NCBI GenBank assembly: GCA_026261815.1
Contig: JAMPIT010000884.1
Coordinates: 14,521,001 to 14,585,000 of the forward strand
Reading direction: 5' to 3'
Source of the DNA: Monarcha castaneiventris obscurior
Lineage: Eukaryota > Chordata > Aves > Passeriformes > Monarchidae
Length of the DNA: 64,000 nucleotides
This document shows positions 24,781-37,950 of this stretch, in pieces (position 1 is the stretch's first letter; every line of letters begins with the position of its first letter). Under the pieces are notes generated by a model, which was not told the origin of the DNA, did not search any database, and worked only from the letters and a program-made list of their open reading frames with translations. A program made the translations under genes and the position numbers.

Positions 24781-26440
24781 CTTGAATTGTCAGGAGCATG
24801 GACTTGGTCATGTAATATGTCATATCTATCTACTATGATCCCCAAATTCTCTTTCATTTTTCCTTAAAAAGGAATTAAAAGCTTCCTCACAGGGAAGAAC
24901 AGACCAACCTGATAAAGGGGACACCACTCTTGCTCTTTTTATGAGATGATCACAGAATGGCTGAGAAATTTTGAAGGAATACTGCAAAATATTACAAGTT
25001 TTTTAAATTTGATTTTTAAACTCACAAATTAAAAGCTACTGGAAAATTGTGATGCATTTTCACCTAGCCCAAAGCTGAGTACCAGTGATAAATCAGTTTG
25101 CAGAACATAACCTCATACCTGTACCATGTTAATTGCTAAAACTGAGGTGTATAACTCGTTTATATGCTAGCAGATTACATATATTTACATTATTGATTAA
25201 AAAAGGAAGTGCATATTAAATAAAAATAAAATCTAATGAAGCAAAAACAAGACTATGCAGGAATGATTCCAGAAGCTGGCTACTATTCCCTGTGATTTGA
25301 CAGAATCACATGCTAAAGTCACTTACTGATTAGGAGCAGAGATTTACAATATTTTTAGGATCAGGGATTACTTTTATTATGGCAAGAATTCAATTTAGTT
25401 TTACAGTTCATTGGTGTACGTTATTTAATGATGATGTTATTGTATCAACATATTTCTTTGGAACATATCAATTCAATTTAAAAATTATGTACGATTTTAC
25501 TGAGATATTTTGTTTCAAATATATCGTTTTATCACTGGCTAACATGGTAGAGAAGTGAAAAACTAATGTTTTGGGAAAGGTAGAATACATGTTTTGGCAA
25601 AACAAATTTAAATGTAAATTTTTCATCTTGATATGGGATCAAATCAAACTGATTTGAAATCAAACTGATTTGAAATCAAATCAAATATCAGAATTTTCTT
25701 AGGGAACGGAAATTCATTCACTTCTAATTAGAGTGGTACATCAAAAGGAATAAAGGTCTACTTGACAATGATTTTGTTGTTTTTTCTTGTGATTGTGATT
25801 ACCTTAGGATCATGACACAAAAATCACATTAAAGCATGCTTTTAGGTTATGTATGAAATGTGTTGATGAAGAAACAATGTTCTTTCCTTTTACTACTATT
25901 GCTGTTTTAGTCTTTTCTCTAAGAAAAACCCACAACCAACCAAAGTGAAAAATTGTAAATCTTGCTGCATTTTTCTCTGAATCCATACATTCCTTTCTTA
26001 CTTTTACAGCCATGTGATTTTCTATACATCCCAGAACTTTAAAAAATCTCTTTGCATAGCAAATTCTTAGTATTATGAAAAGTCTAACTCATCATTTCTT
26101 GGAGGGCAGCTCAAAACTTTTAGCTATCACAAGTAGATTTGTACTCATTTGATACAGAAAACCAAACAACCACGTTAATCACAAAAATGTGTTTCCCTCT
26201 AGCCTTTTGCTTGAGGCTTCTCAGTGATCAACCACACCTCTACGCTTAGGAATGCATCCTCTCTACTTCCTTTAAATCCACTGATGTTAAAAGTTTTTTA
26301 AAAGGCACAAAGAACATGATTTCCCCCATGTCATCTCTTCATAAGGAGCAAAGCACGGGTCTTGCATAGAATTTCCATTCTCATGTTCCTGATTGCTTTT
26401 CTCCTCTCAATATTGTCTTCAGAACTGCATGGCAACAAGG
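24781..26440. other. AT-rich non-coding DNA
   Basis: Nothing gene-like was seen. The only distinct structure is the 16-base tandem repeat at 25641-25683. Confidence 0.6.
25641..25683. repeat. 16-base tandem repeat, about 2.7 copies
   Basis: Two perfect copies of AAATCAAACTGATTTG are followed by a partial third (AAATCAAATCA). Each unit contains a self-complementary CAAA...TTTG, so the array can also fold as hairpins. Confidence 0.95.
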
Positions 26441-26444
26441 GCAG

Positions 26445-26590
26445 CCACAGACTGCAGCAGGCTGTCAGAGAGTTCATGTCACCTCTGCTCTTGGAGGTGC
26501 CCAAGATCCAACCACATCTAACCTGTTCTGCCAACACGTGCTCTGAGCAGTGACATAGACTAGAGGGCCTCCAGACCTCTCTTCAAACTA
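26445..26590 (+). mobile_element. Old CR1 LINE 3' end fragment
   Basis: The order of motifs follows the CR1 3' end of the 'first-person' avian consensus: GCAGGCTGTCAGAGAGTTCA, CTCTTGGAGGTGCCCAAGAT, then GACTAGAGGGCCTCCAGACC and TCTCTTCAAACTA in place of TCCCTTCCAACCT. The copy is diverged and the terminal ATTCTATGATT octamers are lost. Open frames on both strands here (26331-26553) are repeat by-products. Confidence 0.55.
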
Positions 26591-28427
26591 AAATAGTCCA
26601 TTAATTTAGCTAAATACTAGTTTCTAAGGAGTGTTTTCCCGACTAACCTCACTGCTCAGGAAGAAGAAGGCTGGCTTTTTTGTTTATTTGTCCGTTTCGG
26701 GGTTTTGTTTGTGGTTTTGTCTTTGCTTTGATTTGTAGTTTGTTTGTTTTTTTGTTTTTCTCTCAGGTTTTGCTCTCCTTCTGGTATTTCCTGTACTTTT
26801 CAAGCCTCCCAATACCTTGACATATTTATCTCAGAGGAATTCTTCACCATTGGTGCAGGGTTAATTTTTAAAGGAGAAAAAGGAGTGCTTTTAAGTTTTT
26901 ATTGATATTCTGCCTCCTGGATAGCAGATGATCATTAGCATTGGCCTAAAGGTTCTTCTGTCTTTCATCTGGTTTAGGGCTCATTGACTATCTCTTGCTA
27001 GTTATGCTCCAGCTGTCATATCTACTGCTCTGCCACAGTTCTGGAGCTGGCAAAACAAAAGCTTTGCCTCTGCCTCAGCTACAGCAGCTCAGAGTATTAG
27101 ATTATTCCACAGGTGAAGGTGGATTCACACTTACATTCCACATGGTGAAGTGGAGCTGTATGTAAATATCACCTATTTCTGCTGCTCCTGCCACAGAGGC
27201 AAAACTTGTCAGTAACAGAGCTGTGACAAACAGCTGGGTGGTATTTTAGAGCCCTGAAAATGTTTATTCAAAGACAGCAGACCAGAACCCTACAGTGTAG
27301 TTAACTGCACATTTCTTCTTCTGCTGACTTAACTAAGATAATGTGAATTATAACGCTATTTCCAGCCATGGTCATTAATATGTTAGAGATATTATTATAA
27401 AATAATAATGAAAAAAAGGAGCCATCTTCAAAGCTCTCTTGTTGACTTCCCCTCAAACCTGATATTTATGGATTTTGCTAAAATTTCACAAAACCCAATT
27501 GCACGACATAATCCACTTACTGCTCTTCAAATGCATCCATTTTATTTTACAAATTGCAGAAGCCTCATTTAGAGACTAAGGAAAGCTCTTTCCTGATTAA
27601 TTTCTGGCAAAATTCTCAGTGCTTCTTTCTAGCCCTCTGCTATTCTGAATCCCTAGATTAGAAACATATTATTCTGATAGCTTCAGTGTGATTCAACTGT
27701 TGTGAATAGGCCTGCATTTTTATATCTGAAGCAAAAGCAATCTTTGCTCAACTAACACTTTATGAAAATCAACTAATACAGAAGAAAAGCTGATTTTTAT
27801 ACTTGGGGAATTTGAGGAACCCCAAGCATTGTCCCCATGCCTACTGCCAAACAAGGGTCTTTTAGCCTTTTTAACATAAAAAATAGCTTCATGCTTGGCT
27901 CATTACAGTGAAACCACTGCAGATTAAACCTCTCTATCAATTACAAGCAGCTGAACATCCTTTAGCATCAAACAGAATGACAAAAAGCTACACTATAATG
28001 AGTAATGGCTAAGGCCAATTGCTATTTAATTATGTAGATGACTTAACATCCTTTCATTGATGTTATCTGTGTGTTTCAGAATGAAAGTTATCATGCATTG
28101 CTTTGCTTCAGCTCTTACAGTAGATGATAGCAGAAGCAAAAAGGAAGCCTTTCCAGAGAGAAATGGCAAAAACTAGAAAAATATATTGGCCCAGCAATAC
28201 AAGTCACACTTCACCATGCACCCACAACAGACAGGAGCTTCAACATATTGTGGAAAAAGAAATTCAAGCATGACAGCTTACAGTGGGGAGGGAGCTTGAA
28301 AAGAGAGAGTGACAACTGCAGCAGCAAGAGCCTATGGCATGAGCAGTTCCCATGAAGATGCCTGGTCCCTGCATTTTGTAAGTGGGAGATAAGAAGGACA
28401 GTGAAGTTAGTCATAACATGAGAGATA
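26591..28427. other. Non-coding DNA with T/G-rich tract
   Basis: I see no gene. A degenerate TTTG-type low-complexity tract occupies 26676-26760. The rest is ordinary mixed sequence. Confidence 0.6.
26676..26760. repeat. T/G-rich low-complexity tract
   Basis: Irregular repetition of TTTG and TTTTG units over about 85 bases, interrupted by a short GTCCGTTTCGGGG segment. Confidence 0.85.
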
Positions 28428-28515
28428 TTTTAGATGGGAAGGACCTGGTAGGTCATCTGTCCATCCCCCTGCCTGGGCAGGATTATACTTGGCAGTATCT
28501 TCTCAAAAAGATTGT
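28428..28515 (-). mobile_element. CR1 LINE 3' fragment
   Basis: Left to right the block reads TTAGATGGGAAGGACCTGGT, then AGGTCATCTGTCCATCCCCC and TGCCTGGGCAGG. This matches the reverse complement of the CR1 3' segment (GGACCTCTGGAGGTCATCT, then a CCAACCCCCCTGC motif). It is short and its right boundary is uncertain. Confidence 0.5.
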
Positions 28516-31500
28516 ACAGAACAATTTCACATGAGCACAGGAATGGAGTAAAGGACATAATAGATCTCTTCCATCTCTAACTTCTACAAGTCAAGAGGTC
28601 CAGTCTGTAGCGGGTGTGAGGTGGCCGTGGGCACAAATACTGAGAGTGTTGTAAGAAAGGAAATTTGGAGGAAAATTCTACCCTCGGATCAAATCATGCA
28701 AGTGTATGCAAAATGTGGTGTTGGATGTTAGTGAGCACACAAATTACCCCATAAAGGACATTTTCAATTCAGTCATAAAGACTGACCTCAGTTCTAGGGG
28801 CACGGTGCAGCATTTTTGTCAACTTGTATATGTGCCTCACATCTTTTAGATGGATAGGTCTGTACTATTCAAAAGGATATATATGAGTTAAATTATTTCC
28901 ATTAATATTATTGATGAAATCTTGCACTCACAATCATTTAAGCTTCCAGTCTGAGACTGTAAAAACAAATATTATTATAGAATAACGTTTGCTTGTAGAT
29001 TTACAGTAGGAGAATAACAAAATTTGTTTAGCAACTATTATTTTTCCCGAATTTAATGAAAATAGCAGCACCTAAGAGTGTATCAGGTCAATACCAGAGG
29101 AAGGAGTGTAAGACATGCATTTTTATACAAATCCTAGGTGAAAAATTTCAGAATATGAAGAAAGCAGTAAATTATGTTTCCTTACAATTCTTATGAGAGG
29201 CATAAATGAGGAGGTAAAACTCTTGAAAATGCAATTAAAGGACAATATTTAAAATCCTTCCTCCAGGAAATCCTTACATGTGTTCAAAGCTAAGAATGAA
29301 GGGAATCCTGCTGATTACACCTAACTATAAATATAGTCATTTGCTGAATTTGAACATATAAGAAATTAGAGAAAGGAAAAAAACTAAAACAGACAAGCTG
29401 TTGGCTGGACAGATCTTAAAATAAATTGGTTTGCCAAGACAGGGCTTTGCAGAAAATGAGAAATTTAAATCTGCCTCCATTTTGCATTCTCCCTCAACAT
29501 TAGGTAATTTTTGGGGTCACAATAAAGTAATTGAACATGAAGGAAGACAAGTGGTGTTTCAAAATAGCATGAAGGCACATGCATATTTTCTACACAGAGA
29601 CCAGTATTAGCAAAAGGCTGAGTCTGAAATGAGAAATTAAAATAGAAACTGTCAGAACATCAGTGTTTTGTATGTAGCTGCCAATAGCATGAAGGAAAAT
29701 AGCTGCCAAATTATGACCATCTAATAGTATCTGTGGATAAAATGTTACTATTGAGAATGGTATTCAAATGTGTAGATTATTGTAGATGAAATTCACAAAT
29801 TCAGAAATTGTGATTTACCATAATGGCTTACATATCCAGCATATGGGCTTATAAAAACATCTATATGGTGTAAATATGGGTACATGCACTTGTTGGAGCT
29901 CTGAAAGTTTCCCTGATTTCTCTCTCACTTTGTTGTCATTTAAGTCTCTGTTAAATGTATATGTTGTAGATTAGATTACTTTACAGTTGCTAGATTCAGC
30001 AGATTTTCTTTTCCAACAACACTTTTTGATTTTGCACCTAATCCTATGGTAGCCTTTGAGTCTTGATTACAAATGCACAATCAATGTCATTGGAGTAGCT
30101 CAGCACTCATCTGTTGGAGGGAGCAGAGTCCTTTCTTAATTAGCACTTAACAAAGAGCAGCCAAGATTCTCTCTTCTAGTTTGATGGTGGGGAACTGATC
30201 GTGTTGAAACAAAGCTTCACTTCTCATGGAGATAAATCCTCTAAAGAGAACGTTTCTGATATGTCCTCCAAAAACTTCATAGCTCCACATCTTCACAGTG
30301 TAGAGCACACATGAGAAATCTGTGCTTTTCCAAGCAATATATAGCAAAAAAATGGACACTAAATCAGATTCTAAAACATTATCAAATGATGTATGTGATG
30401 AAATACCAATCCTGTGGAACCACAAATAAGTTTTCCCTATCAGTTGGCATAGATTAACAGGTACAGAAATAACTTTCCAAAACAGTAGCTGTTAGAGAAA
30501 GGCACTTGTTATTTCTGTCCTCATGTAGATATTTCTGTTATTAATGGCTGAAGAGAGGCTTGCTTTGATGACCACTTTGATGACCACTGCAGTCACCTGG
30601 AGTCTGAAAGTCAGCTCAGCCTTTTAGAGAGATGATGGAGCACACATTTCCACTACTAATTTTTGTTTGAGTCAAACCTGAATATCCACACATTCTGCAA
30701 GAAAAGAGACAGTTAACGTTCACACAAGCACCACTGGGGTAGGCAACGTCATTCAGTGACATGGGATCTGCTCTCAGCCACTGATTTTGTTTGTGACACT
30801 AGGCAGGTTATTTTACACCTCCCTGTCTATCCACCTATCTCCTCTTTCCCGCCTGGTCTGCTTTGTTTATTTAAATTCTAGGCCCTTCCAAGTCAGAACT
30901 ATCTCTCAGCAGGTATTTGTATCACACTCACACTTTTCCCTTGGGCTTTCATTCACAGATGTTGCTGTATTATCAATAGAATTTATTATTTAATTTACAT
31001 TGATGTCATAGAAAGAGAAGTGCAGATTCTACAAAGACAAGCATTGTGCCTACACAGAAGAAAATGAAAGTCTGTTCTTACTAACTTCACTCTTCAAAAA
31101 CATGTGATACCAAATAAATTAGTTTCATACTGCATGTTTTGGGAATTGTTTTTGGTGGCATCAGATACTGTTTGAAAAGCCTGTGAATGTGAACAAAAAC
31201 ATGTTTAATAGTTCAATATAAAAATACAGTTTCTTTCTATTATCACAAAGTCATGCAAAATTTTCTGTTCTTTCAGATACTCTTCTTTGTAAACAGTGGT
31301 AGCAACAAAATGAGAGATAAGAGATTTAAGGGAGTATAGGCATTCACAGAGATTTAGCTCAGGTAATTTCCCAGAGCATTTTACAAAAGTCTGTCACACA
31401 AACTTCAGGAGCGAGGTCTAAGGTCTGTGAATCAGAAGGCAGAAGTGGAATAGAGCAGGAATGTTTTTTATGTTCTTCTGATAGGGTGTTCATAATTTCA

Positions 31501-31989
31501 TCAAGTAAGCAGTGAGAAAGGAAAGATGTGTAAATTCCTAATAAATATATCAAATACTTTATATTTCTTACCTTTCTGGAAAAAACATCTGGATTTCCAG
31601 ACCAAACGCTTTGGTGACCTTACATCCTTTAGTCCACCTTGACTATATAACTGGGACCCCTCATTTTTCTCTCATGGAAGTTTTCTCAGCAATTCTCTAT
31701 CAACACCAGCAAATCTTCTCCATTCAAATATCACTGTGGTAACACTGAGGCATCCATATAGTCAAAAAATCTATTCCAAAAAAGGTAAGTTACATATCTT
31801 TTTTATATGTCATTGAATCTAAAGCAGTCACCAGTGTCCCTGCATGAAATCTAATGAAAACAGTTATATATTTCTCAGTAGAATCCTGACATATGCATAG
31901 TTTCATTTTAAAATAGGCTATTTTGGTAGAAAAAGAATAAAAAGTCCTGATAGCAGCACCATAGTGTTCGTTCTTATGTATCACCTTTG
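28516..31989. other. AT-rich non-coding DNA
   Basis: No gene, RNA or recognisable repeat is visible apart from a tiny 12-base tandem duplication (CTTTGATGACCA, twice, 30563-30586). Frames of 60-114 codons on both strands have no family features. Confidence 0.6.
30563..30586. repeat. Perfect 12-base tandem duplication
   Basis: CTTTGATGACCA occurs twice head to tail. Confidence 0.9.
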
Positions 31990-31995
31990 CCCTCA

Positions 31996-32009
31996 ACACC
32001 AGAGGGCAG
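31996..32009 (+). promoter_or_regulatory. Candidate CTCF binding site
   Basis: ACACCAGAGGGCAG fits the vertebrate CTCF core (CCASYAGRKGGCRS) at 13 of 14 positions, the only mismatch being the first base. The immediate flank (AACACCAGAGGGCAGCAGAA) keeps the usual G-rich right side. It stands in AT-rich DNA outside any repeat I can recognise. A single motif match does not show occupancy. Confidence 0.4.
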
Positions 32010-35000
32010 CAGAAGGTTGGAGGGCTCCACACCATTCGGCCCAACATGCTTAAAAAAGTGCTTCTGATCCAACAAGCAGGAAAAAAATAAAAAAAGAAAG
32101 GAAGAAGGTGAAGATGCTGAAATATAGGAATCATTTGTACATTTTGAGATCGGTGATGTCAGAGCACTGTGTCTCATTCAGCAGTACAATAATGCACTGG
32201 CAGGCTAAGCCAGGCTTGGTTTATCAGGATGAGTCAGGTAAGGATTTCTGTGTTCCTCTCTGGTCCTACTCCCCACACAGTTAAGCGAAGCCCTGATCCA
32301 CCAGAGGCAATGCCTTGCCTGTGCAGACTGCTGCAATATATCATTTTCAGTTCATTCTTTTTAATTACTTTTTTTTTTCCTGCAGAAGATTTCTACAACT
32401 ACAGGCAATCTTAATCCTAATAAAGTGAACATTTAATAAATATTACTCGTGCAACTCTTAGAGGACCCATTGAGTTCTAATACATAATACTTTATTTTAA
32501 GCTTTGGGATGTAGATGATAAAGTGAGCAGAGGTGATTCAGAGTAAGGGCAACACATTGCCACCTTTCTTCCTATGGAAAGACACTCTTGTGCAGTGCTT
32601 AAAATGTAGGGGAAAGTCTAGTGATTGATTAGCTAGTTAAGTGATAAGGAGGTATATCAGGCAGGGATGCAGAAAAGTACAGATGATAAGGACAATCAAG
32701 TATCCTCGATCTGAAAAAAATTACAGTGCTTTCTAATCATTTAAATTATATTTTTAAGTGAGAAAAATTTACTGCACTGAGTCTCTAATTCTCTACATAC
32801 TGACTTTTTTTTCTCTTTTATTCTTTTTTTTTTTTTTTAAATGAAGACAAAAGCTATGGTAATTGTGTCCATTTTTTTCCAGTGGTGTAATCTTTCCTTA
32901 AAAAGGAAATTAGCGCATCATCAGACTTTCATTTGTCCATATAACATTCATATTCTTTGATCTCTTACTGGCATATTTTAATACTGATAATTATCTTCTT
33001 CTCCTGTTTTTTATAATACCATGTGGCATTCTATTATGTTATACATTATTAACAATATTATACATATAATACAATTCTGCCAAATCAGGTTGTGGAAGCT
33101 GTACAGTACCAGGTAGGCTATTAGGCTTCAAATTAATGATCTCTATAGGTCACAGGCACACTAAGGATACTCATAAAATATTTTCATTGTGATTTTCAGG
33201 ACCTTGTACAATTATATTAATATTTCAGATATTTTATGCATTTTATGTTCAAAGAGGAGGGATCTTCATGATTAGATGACAACTCTCCATTTTCTCATTA
33301 TTCAGCCTCCATTACCATAAAATCCTGTGCTGTGGCAATTCTGCTTTTACTTAAAGAGTACTTGCAACAAATTTCATTAACATGTCAGAAGCTCTACTAC
33401 TGATCTGGTTGGAGAGGTTGCTGCCAATCCATGCGCTTCTGTTACTGGGATGCCTTCAGATGAAGTTTCAAAACCTTTTTCTTACTTCACTTTTGTTATG
33501 TTAGGACCCAAAAGACTCACTAATCCTTTTTGGTGTTCGGTTTTTTTAGCCAGTTGTACAAGAAGTATTTCTTTCCTTACCCGTGAATGCGTGTTTAGTC
33601 TTTTGCTAATGGGCACCATCATGAGGCGCCTTTTTTTGTACACAGTGGAACAGCTTCTACTGTTTTGGCTGGTAGGCAGCAGTGGTTTCCTGGAAGACTA
33701 TTTTGAAAGAGTGTAGTTATCCTTATTTATATATTATCTCTATCAAGAGTAATTTTTCATTCTTTACAGGAAATTTTCATTTTCGTAACAAAACTGTGTT
33801 AACTTTGCATCTTCATCACTTTCTTCTATTTGCATTTTTATTTTTCTCTGTAAGGAGAAACTATTGATTTCTAGTGATTTTCCTTTCTAGAAAATTTGGG
33901 CTGCTTTTGGAAGCCTTCTCAGGTGTTTTATATGACCTGTGTGGTTTCCAGAAGATGATCCATCACCAAGGATTGAACTATATCTGAGGAAAAAGTTGTG
34001 GTCTAATATCATCTAATCATCAACTGTGGTTACCAACCATGGTTATCCTATCAAAACACATTTTTTAGGTTATATTTTTCCCAGGTCTGTCAATATTTTA
34101 ATATAGTTGCCAGATAACAGTGGAAGTGATAGGAAGTTAGGGGCAGAAATAAAAGGGTGTTTTGAAATTTTCTTGGAAATGAAAATAAATAGTAGTAATT
34201 TATTTTTATTTTCTCATGCAGATGTGCACCAGGGCAGGAGTCACACACACTGCTCCACAGCATGACTATTTTCTCTGCATGTCTTAGACCTGCTACAGCC
34301 TCCTCCAGTTACAGTCTTACTCATCAATGCAGCCAGGGCTCCTGGTATCCAAATCAAACCAGACACCTCCAACTGAGACAGAGCTGCTGCTGCCCAGACC
34401 AGGCCTGGGACATCATCTTTGCTTTTGCTGGCCTGCTGGAGGCTAAAGCCAGTCCTACTTTGCTTTACTGCTCAAGGAGCAAACCCAGCCAGGTTTTGCT
34501 GTGAAGTCTCCCCTCAAGCAATGGCATTGGTTCCACCCAGAGATCAAACGCTTACCAAACGCAAAGCTAGAGCAGATTAAGGCACATTACAGCAAAATTT
34601 CCAGTCATCCAAAAGGAGTTGTCATCCTCTTCTGCCAACCTTTGACTTTGGCCAGACACTGAAAACAACACTTTGGGTACAAAGGCAAGTTTTCACGCTA
34701 ACTGTACTTCTGTACACTTTTATGAGTACAGAAATACATCAGTATCTTTCACATCATCTAAAAAGAAACAAAACTCAGTTAATGCAACAAAGCAAATACA
34801 GCCAAGCAACCATGGGTAATCAGTATTAAGCAGTGTTGGTTTTGTTCATTTTGAGTTGGTTTTTCCCTCTCCTTCCCCTTGGCAGACACTAAGAATTCCA
34901 GTCAAGCAGCAGGTCCAGATATGCAGATACCTGCATCACCAAACACTGTTGTTTCAGAGGATTGAAATACTTTTTATATAGAAAAAAGAAGTGGCATTCA

Positions 35001-37827
35001 GTTGTTAAAAGCTACAAACTGCAGAAGGATTTAAGAGAGTAGCAAAGGTTGAAAGAGGAAGCAAGGAGTGAGATCAGGAATTTGTACCTCGCTTCACCTT
35101 CAGCATCACCTTCTCCACTGCCAGATTCAGCCCAGAACTGAGCTCTGTGGGACTTAAACAAGTTAGGCAAATATTTATGTGCCTTGCTGAAAAAGGACAG
35201 TTTGCTGAATGATGTTTTATTGAATCAATGTTCTCCTGCCTCCAATGAAAATCTAACCACAGTCAACTACAACTGACAATCCTATGCCTTATTTATTTAT
35301 TTATTTATTTCCAAAGGTCATGCATTTGTATCCCGGACATCTCTTGTCTCCCATTTATTATACTATTTCAGGGTTGGTTAATCTTTACAATATTGAATTA
35401 TGTAAGTTTCTAAAGCACAATTTCCCTGTTTCATTTTTTTTAGTAGAAAATTACTACATGTTTAAAAGGTTATGAAAATTAATTATACCAATATTTACTC
35501 ACATCTGTGGCATTAGAAACTGCTCGGAGAAAAAAGGGATATCCAGATGTCTTCTATTTGTGTTGAAGAAATTTAACAACCAGTTTTAGAGATTTAGAGT
35601 CTGACTTTTCTTCCCCCTGTAGTTAAAAAAAACACATATAGATCCATAGATATAGACATATCTTTACTCCACACACTCTCTTGCATTACCTCACTGCCTG
35701 AAGGCAGCACAGCCAAATCTAAATTATTGTTTTCCTACATTTTGTACAAGTCCTTGTGATCAATCAGGATGAAAAACTTTATGTAATTGTATTTAATTTC
35801 TTCCAATAGTAAAGGCTGGTTACTAGTCATGACTTAAGTCAAATCCGAGAAGAGAAGGAAGTATTTGTTATCTCAAAATTTGTGAAAACAACCCTGAATG
35901 CATACAGAAGACTAACTGCTACATTTTACAATGAAATAGGCAACCAATTTTCACTATAACAGTACTAACCTTCAAAAGACACTTTCTTTTTTTAATCTAG
36001 GAATCGATTTCCTTAAAGTTTTTTATTTCATTCTTACTGGAATAAATTAAAATTTAATACCAAATAGTATTAAATACCAAATAACATTAAACCTCTCTTT
36101 TTTTTCTTCTCTGCTGAATTTTAGGTCTTTTCTATAATCAGACAATTCTTTTGTTCTTATGGACTACAGCATGTGCTTTATTTTTGCAAGGTGTTTTATA
36201 ATCTTTTGTCACTGAGCAATAAAGTGTTTTACTTTATTTATCCTTAACAATAAACATGATTTTTCGGGTTTGTCTTCATATTCACATCGAGATTGATACA
36301 GGCTTTGCTAATTTATTGTGCATAGCATTATGGAACATAAAATTTGCAATTTAATATAAGTATTTGGTATAGGTGCCATTACAATAGAAGAGAGTTGTAA
36401 ATGTCTCCAGCATTTGTTAAGTTTTATGACTAATCCTCATTCTAAGTGGTCCCATTGGACAGAGGTGGTGGTTTTCTTCCATACTTATCCTCTTTTTAAG
36501 CCTAAACACTCCCTTTCAAATAAAAGCCATTAAAGAATAATAAAATTTGCAGGAGCACTTCATTGCCTTGGGCAATGCTTACTTTGCAGTGACTGCAATC
36601 TGCTGTAGGCAAAGCCAAACCAGCCCTGTAAGCAACTGGTTTGTGCCCTGGCAACTGCACAGCCCAAGGGCCATGGCTTCAGTGCCAGGCTGTGTCTCCT
36701 GCCACCCTATGGTGCCCAAGCCATGCAAGTCCCAACCCTTGTGCTGAAGGACTCAGCTCAAGTACAAAACCTCTTCAAAACCCACACCCTAAGCTTGTGT
36801 TTCAGTCTTATTCTAGGACAGGAATATCCCAAGTTTTGCATTCAGATGGGCAATGCGTGAGCAGCTTGAGACATATGCCTAGATATTCATACTGCCCTTA
36901 TGACCTCACTAAAATGCAGGAACTCCAAAATTCTTGCCTAGGATTTGCCTAGTCCCATAACCATATATTTAGAGAAAAGTATGTGATCCAGGTGCAGGGC
37001 TGGTTGGCCTGTCCAGTGCCACACCTCCGTTCTGTCCATTGTTCTGCTTGGCTGAAATGAAGCTAAGCCTGACAAGGGCACAAAAGCAGGGATTTGGAGA
37101 ACAGATGTAGAACCTGTCCAGGTAACAAGTTCACAGCTACTGTCACCTCACGTGCCACCACTTGGCTTCCAAGGGAAAGGCTGCATGTGCCACAGCTACT
37201 CATGCACTGCTTTTCACCACCTTGGTCCACAAAATACCTGTTTTGTCACTTGTTTGACAAGGCCACTTGGGCTTAAGTGCTCTCATGTTCCAGGCATACC
37301 GAGGAACTATGGCCTGTGTTTCCACACTTTGAAAAGTGGAAACCACCTTCCCAAATGACAGTTTCTATGATTCCTGTTAAAAATTGACAGACTTGGACAG
37401 TCTTTTTACCTGTTGGAAAAAGGCTTTGGATAATACTGTGTTGATTATATTCCTTGTTTAGGGCAGTGTGCAATTTTAAATAGAAACCATCACTGATTGG
37501 TCTTTAGATAGAGGCACCATCATTGCTGTCACTCTCATCAGATTTTGAGGCAGGTCTCCAGTATCACAGTCTCCAGGCACGAGAAATTTGTGGTTCATCA
37601 TACAAAAAATTTTGTTGTTTCACCCAAGAAAGAAAAAGAAATACATTAATGAAAAAGAAATCGGAACCCTAAATTCAGACACTGTATTCAGATTTGTTTC
37701 ATTAATGCTGTTGTAAAAGCTCTCATGCCTAAGTGCTACGTATCTTTAATACTGACCAATTTTAATGGAAAGAACAAGAGAGTGACCTCCACATGTGAAC
37801 ACAAGTCTAATCAAATTGTATTTCCAT
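32010..37827. other. Non-coding DNA
   Basis: Nothing gene-like was found. Contents include a T16 run at 32824-32839, a (TTTA)n microsatellite at 35289-35310, and a somewhat GC-richer zone at 36550-37370 in which overlapping frames of 60-103 codons occur without recognisable motifs. The latter might be an unnamed old repeat. Confidence 0.55.
35289..35310. repeat. (TTTA)n microsatellite
   Basis: Five tandem TTTA units beginning after CCTTA. Confidence 0.9.
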
Positions 37828-37950
37828 CCTTGGCATTACTCAAAAACTGTCTAGACACACTCTGGGGCAACCTCCTGCACGTTGAGCAAGGGGGCTGGAC
37901 AGGAGGATCATCAGAGTCCTTTCCAACCTTGATTATTCTGTGATTCTCTG
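37828..37950 (+). mobile_element. CR1 LINE 3' end
   Basis: Motifs run in CR1 order: CTTGGCATTACTCAAAAACT, GTCTAGACACACTCTGGGGC, AACCTCCTGCACGTTGAGCA, GGGGGCTGGACAGGAGGATC, then TCCTTTCCAACCTTGATTAT and TCTGTGATTCTCTG. This is a plus-oriented, 5'-truncated copy of a different CR1 subtype from the one at 8.5 kb, as its body resembles the GACTAGATGATCTCCAGAGG lineage. Confidence 0.85.
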
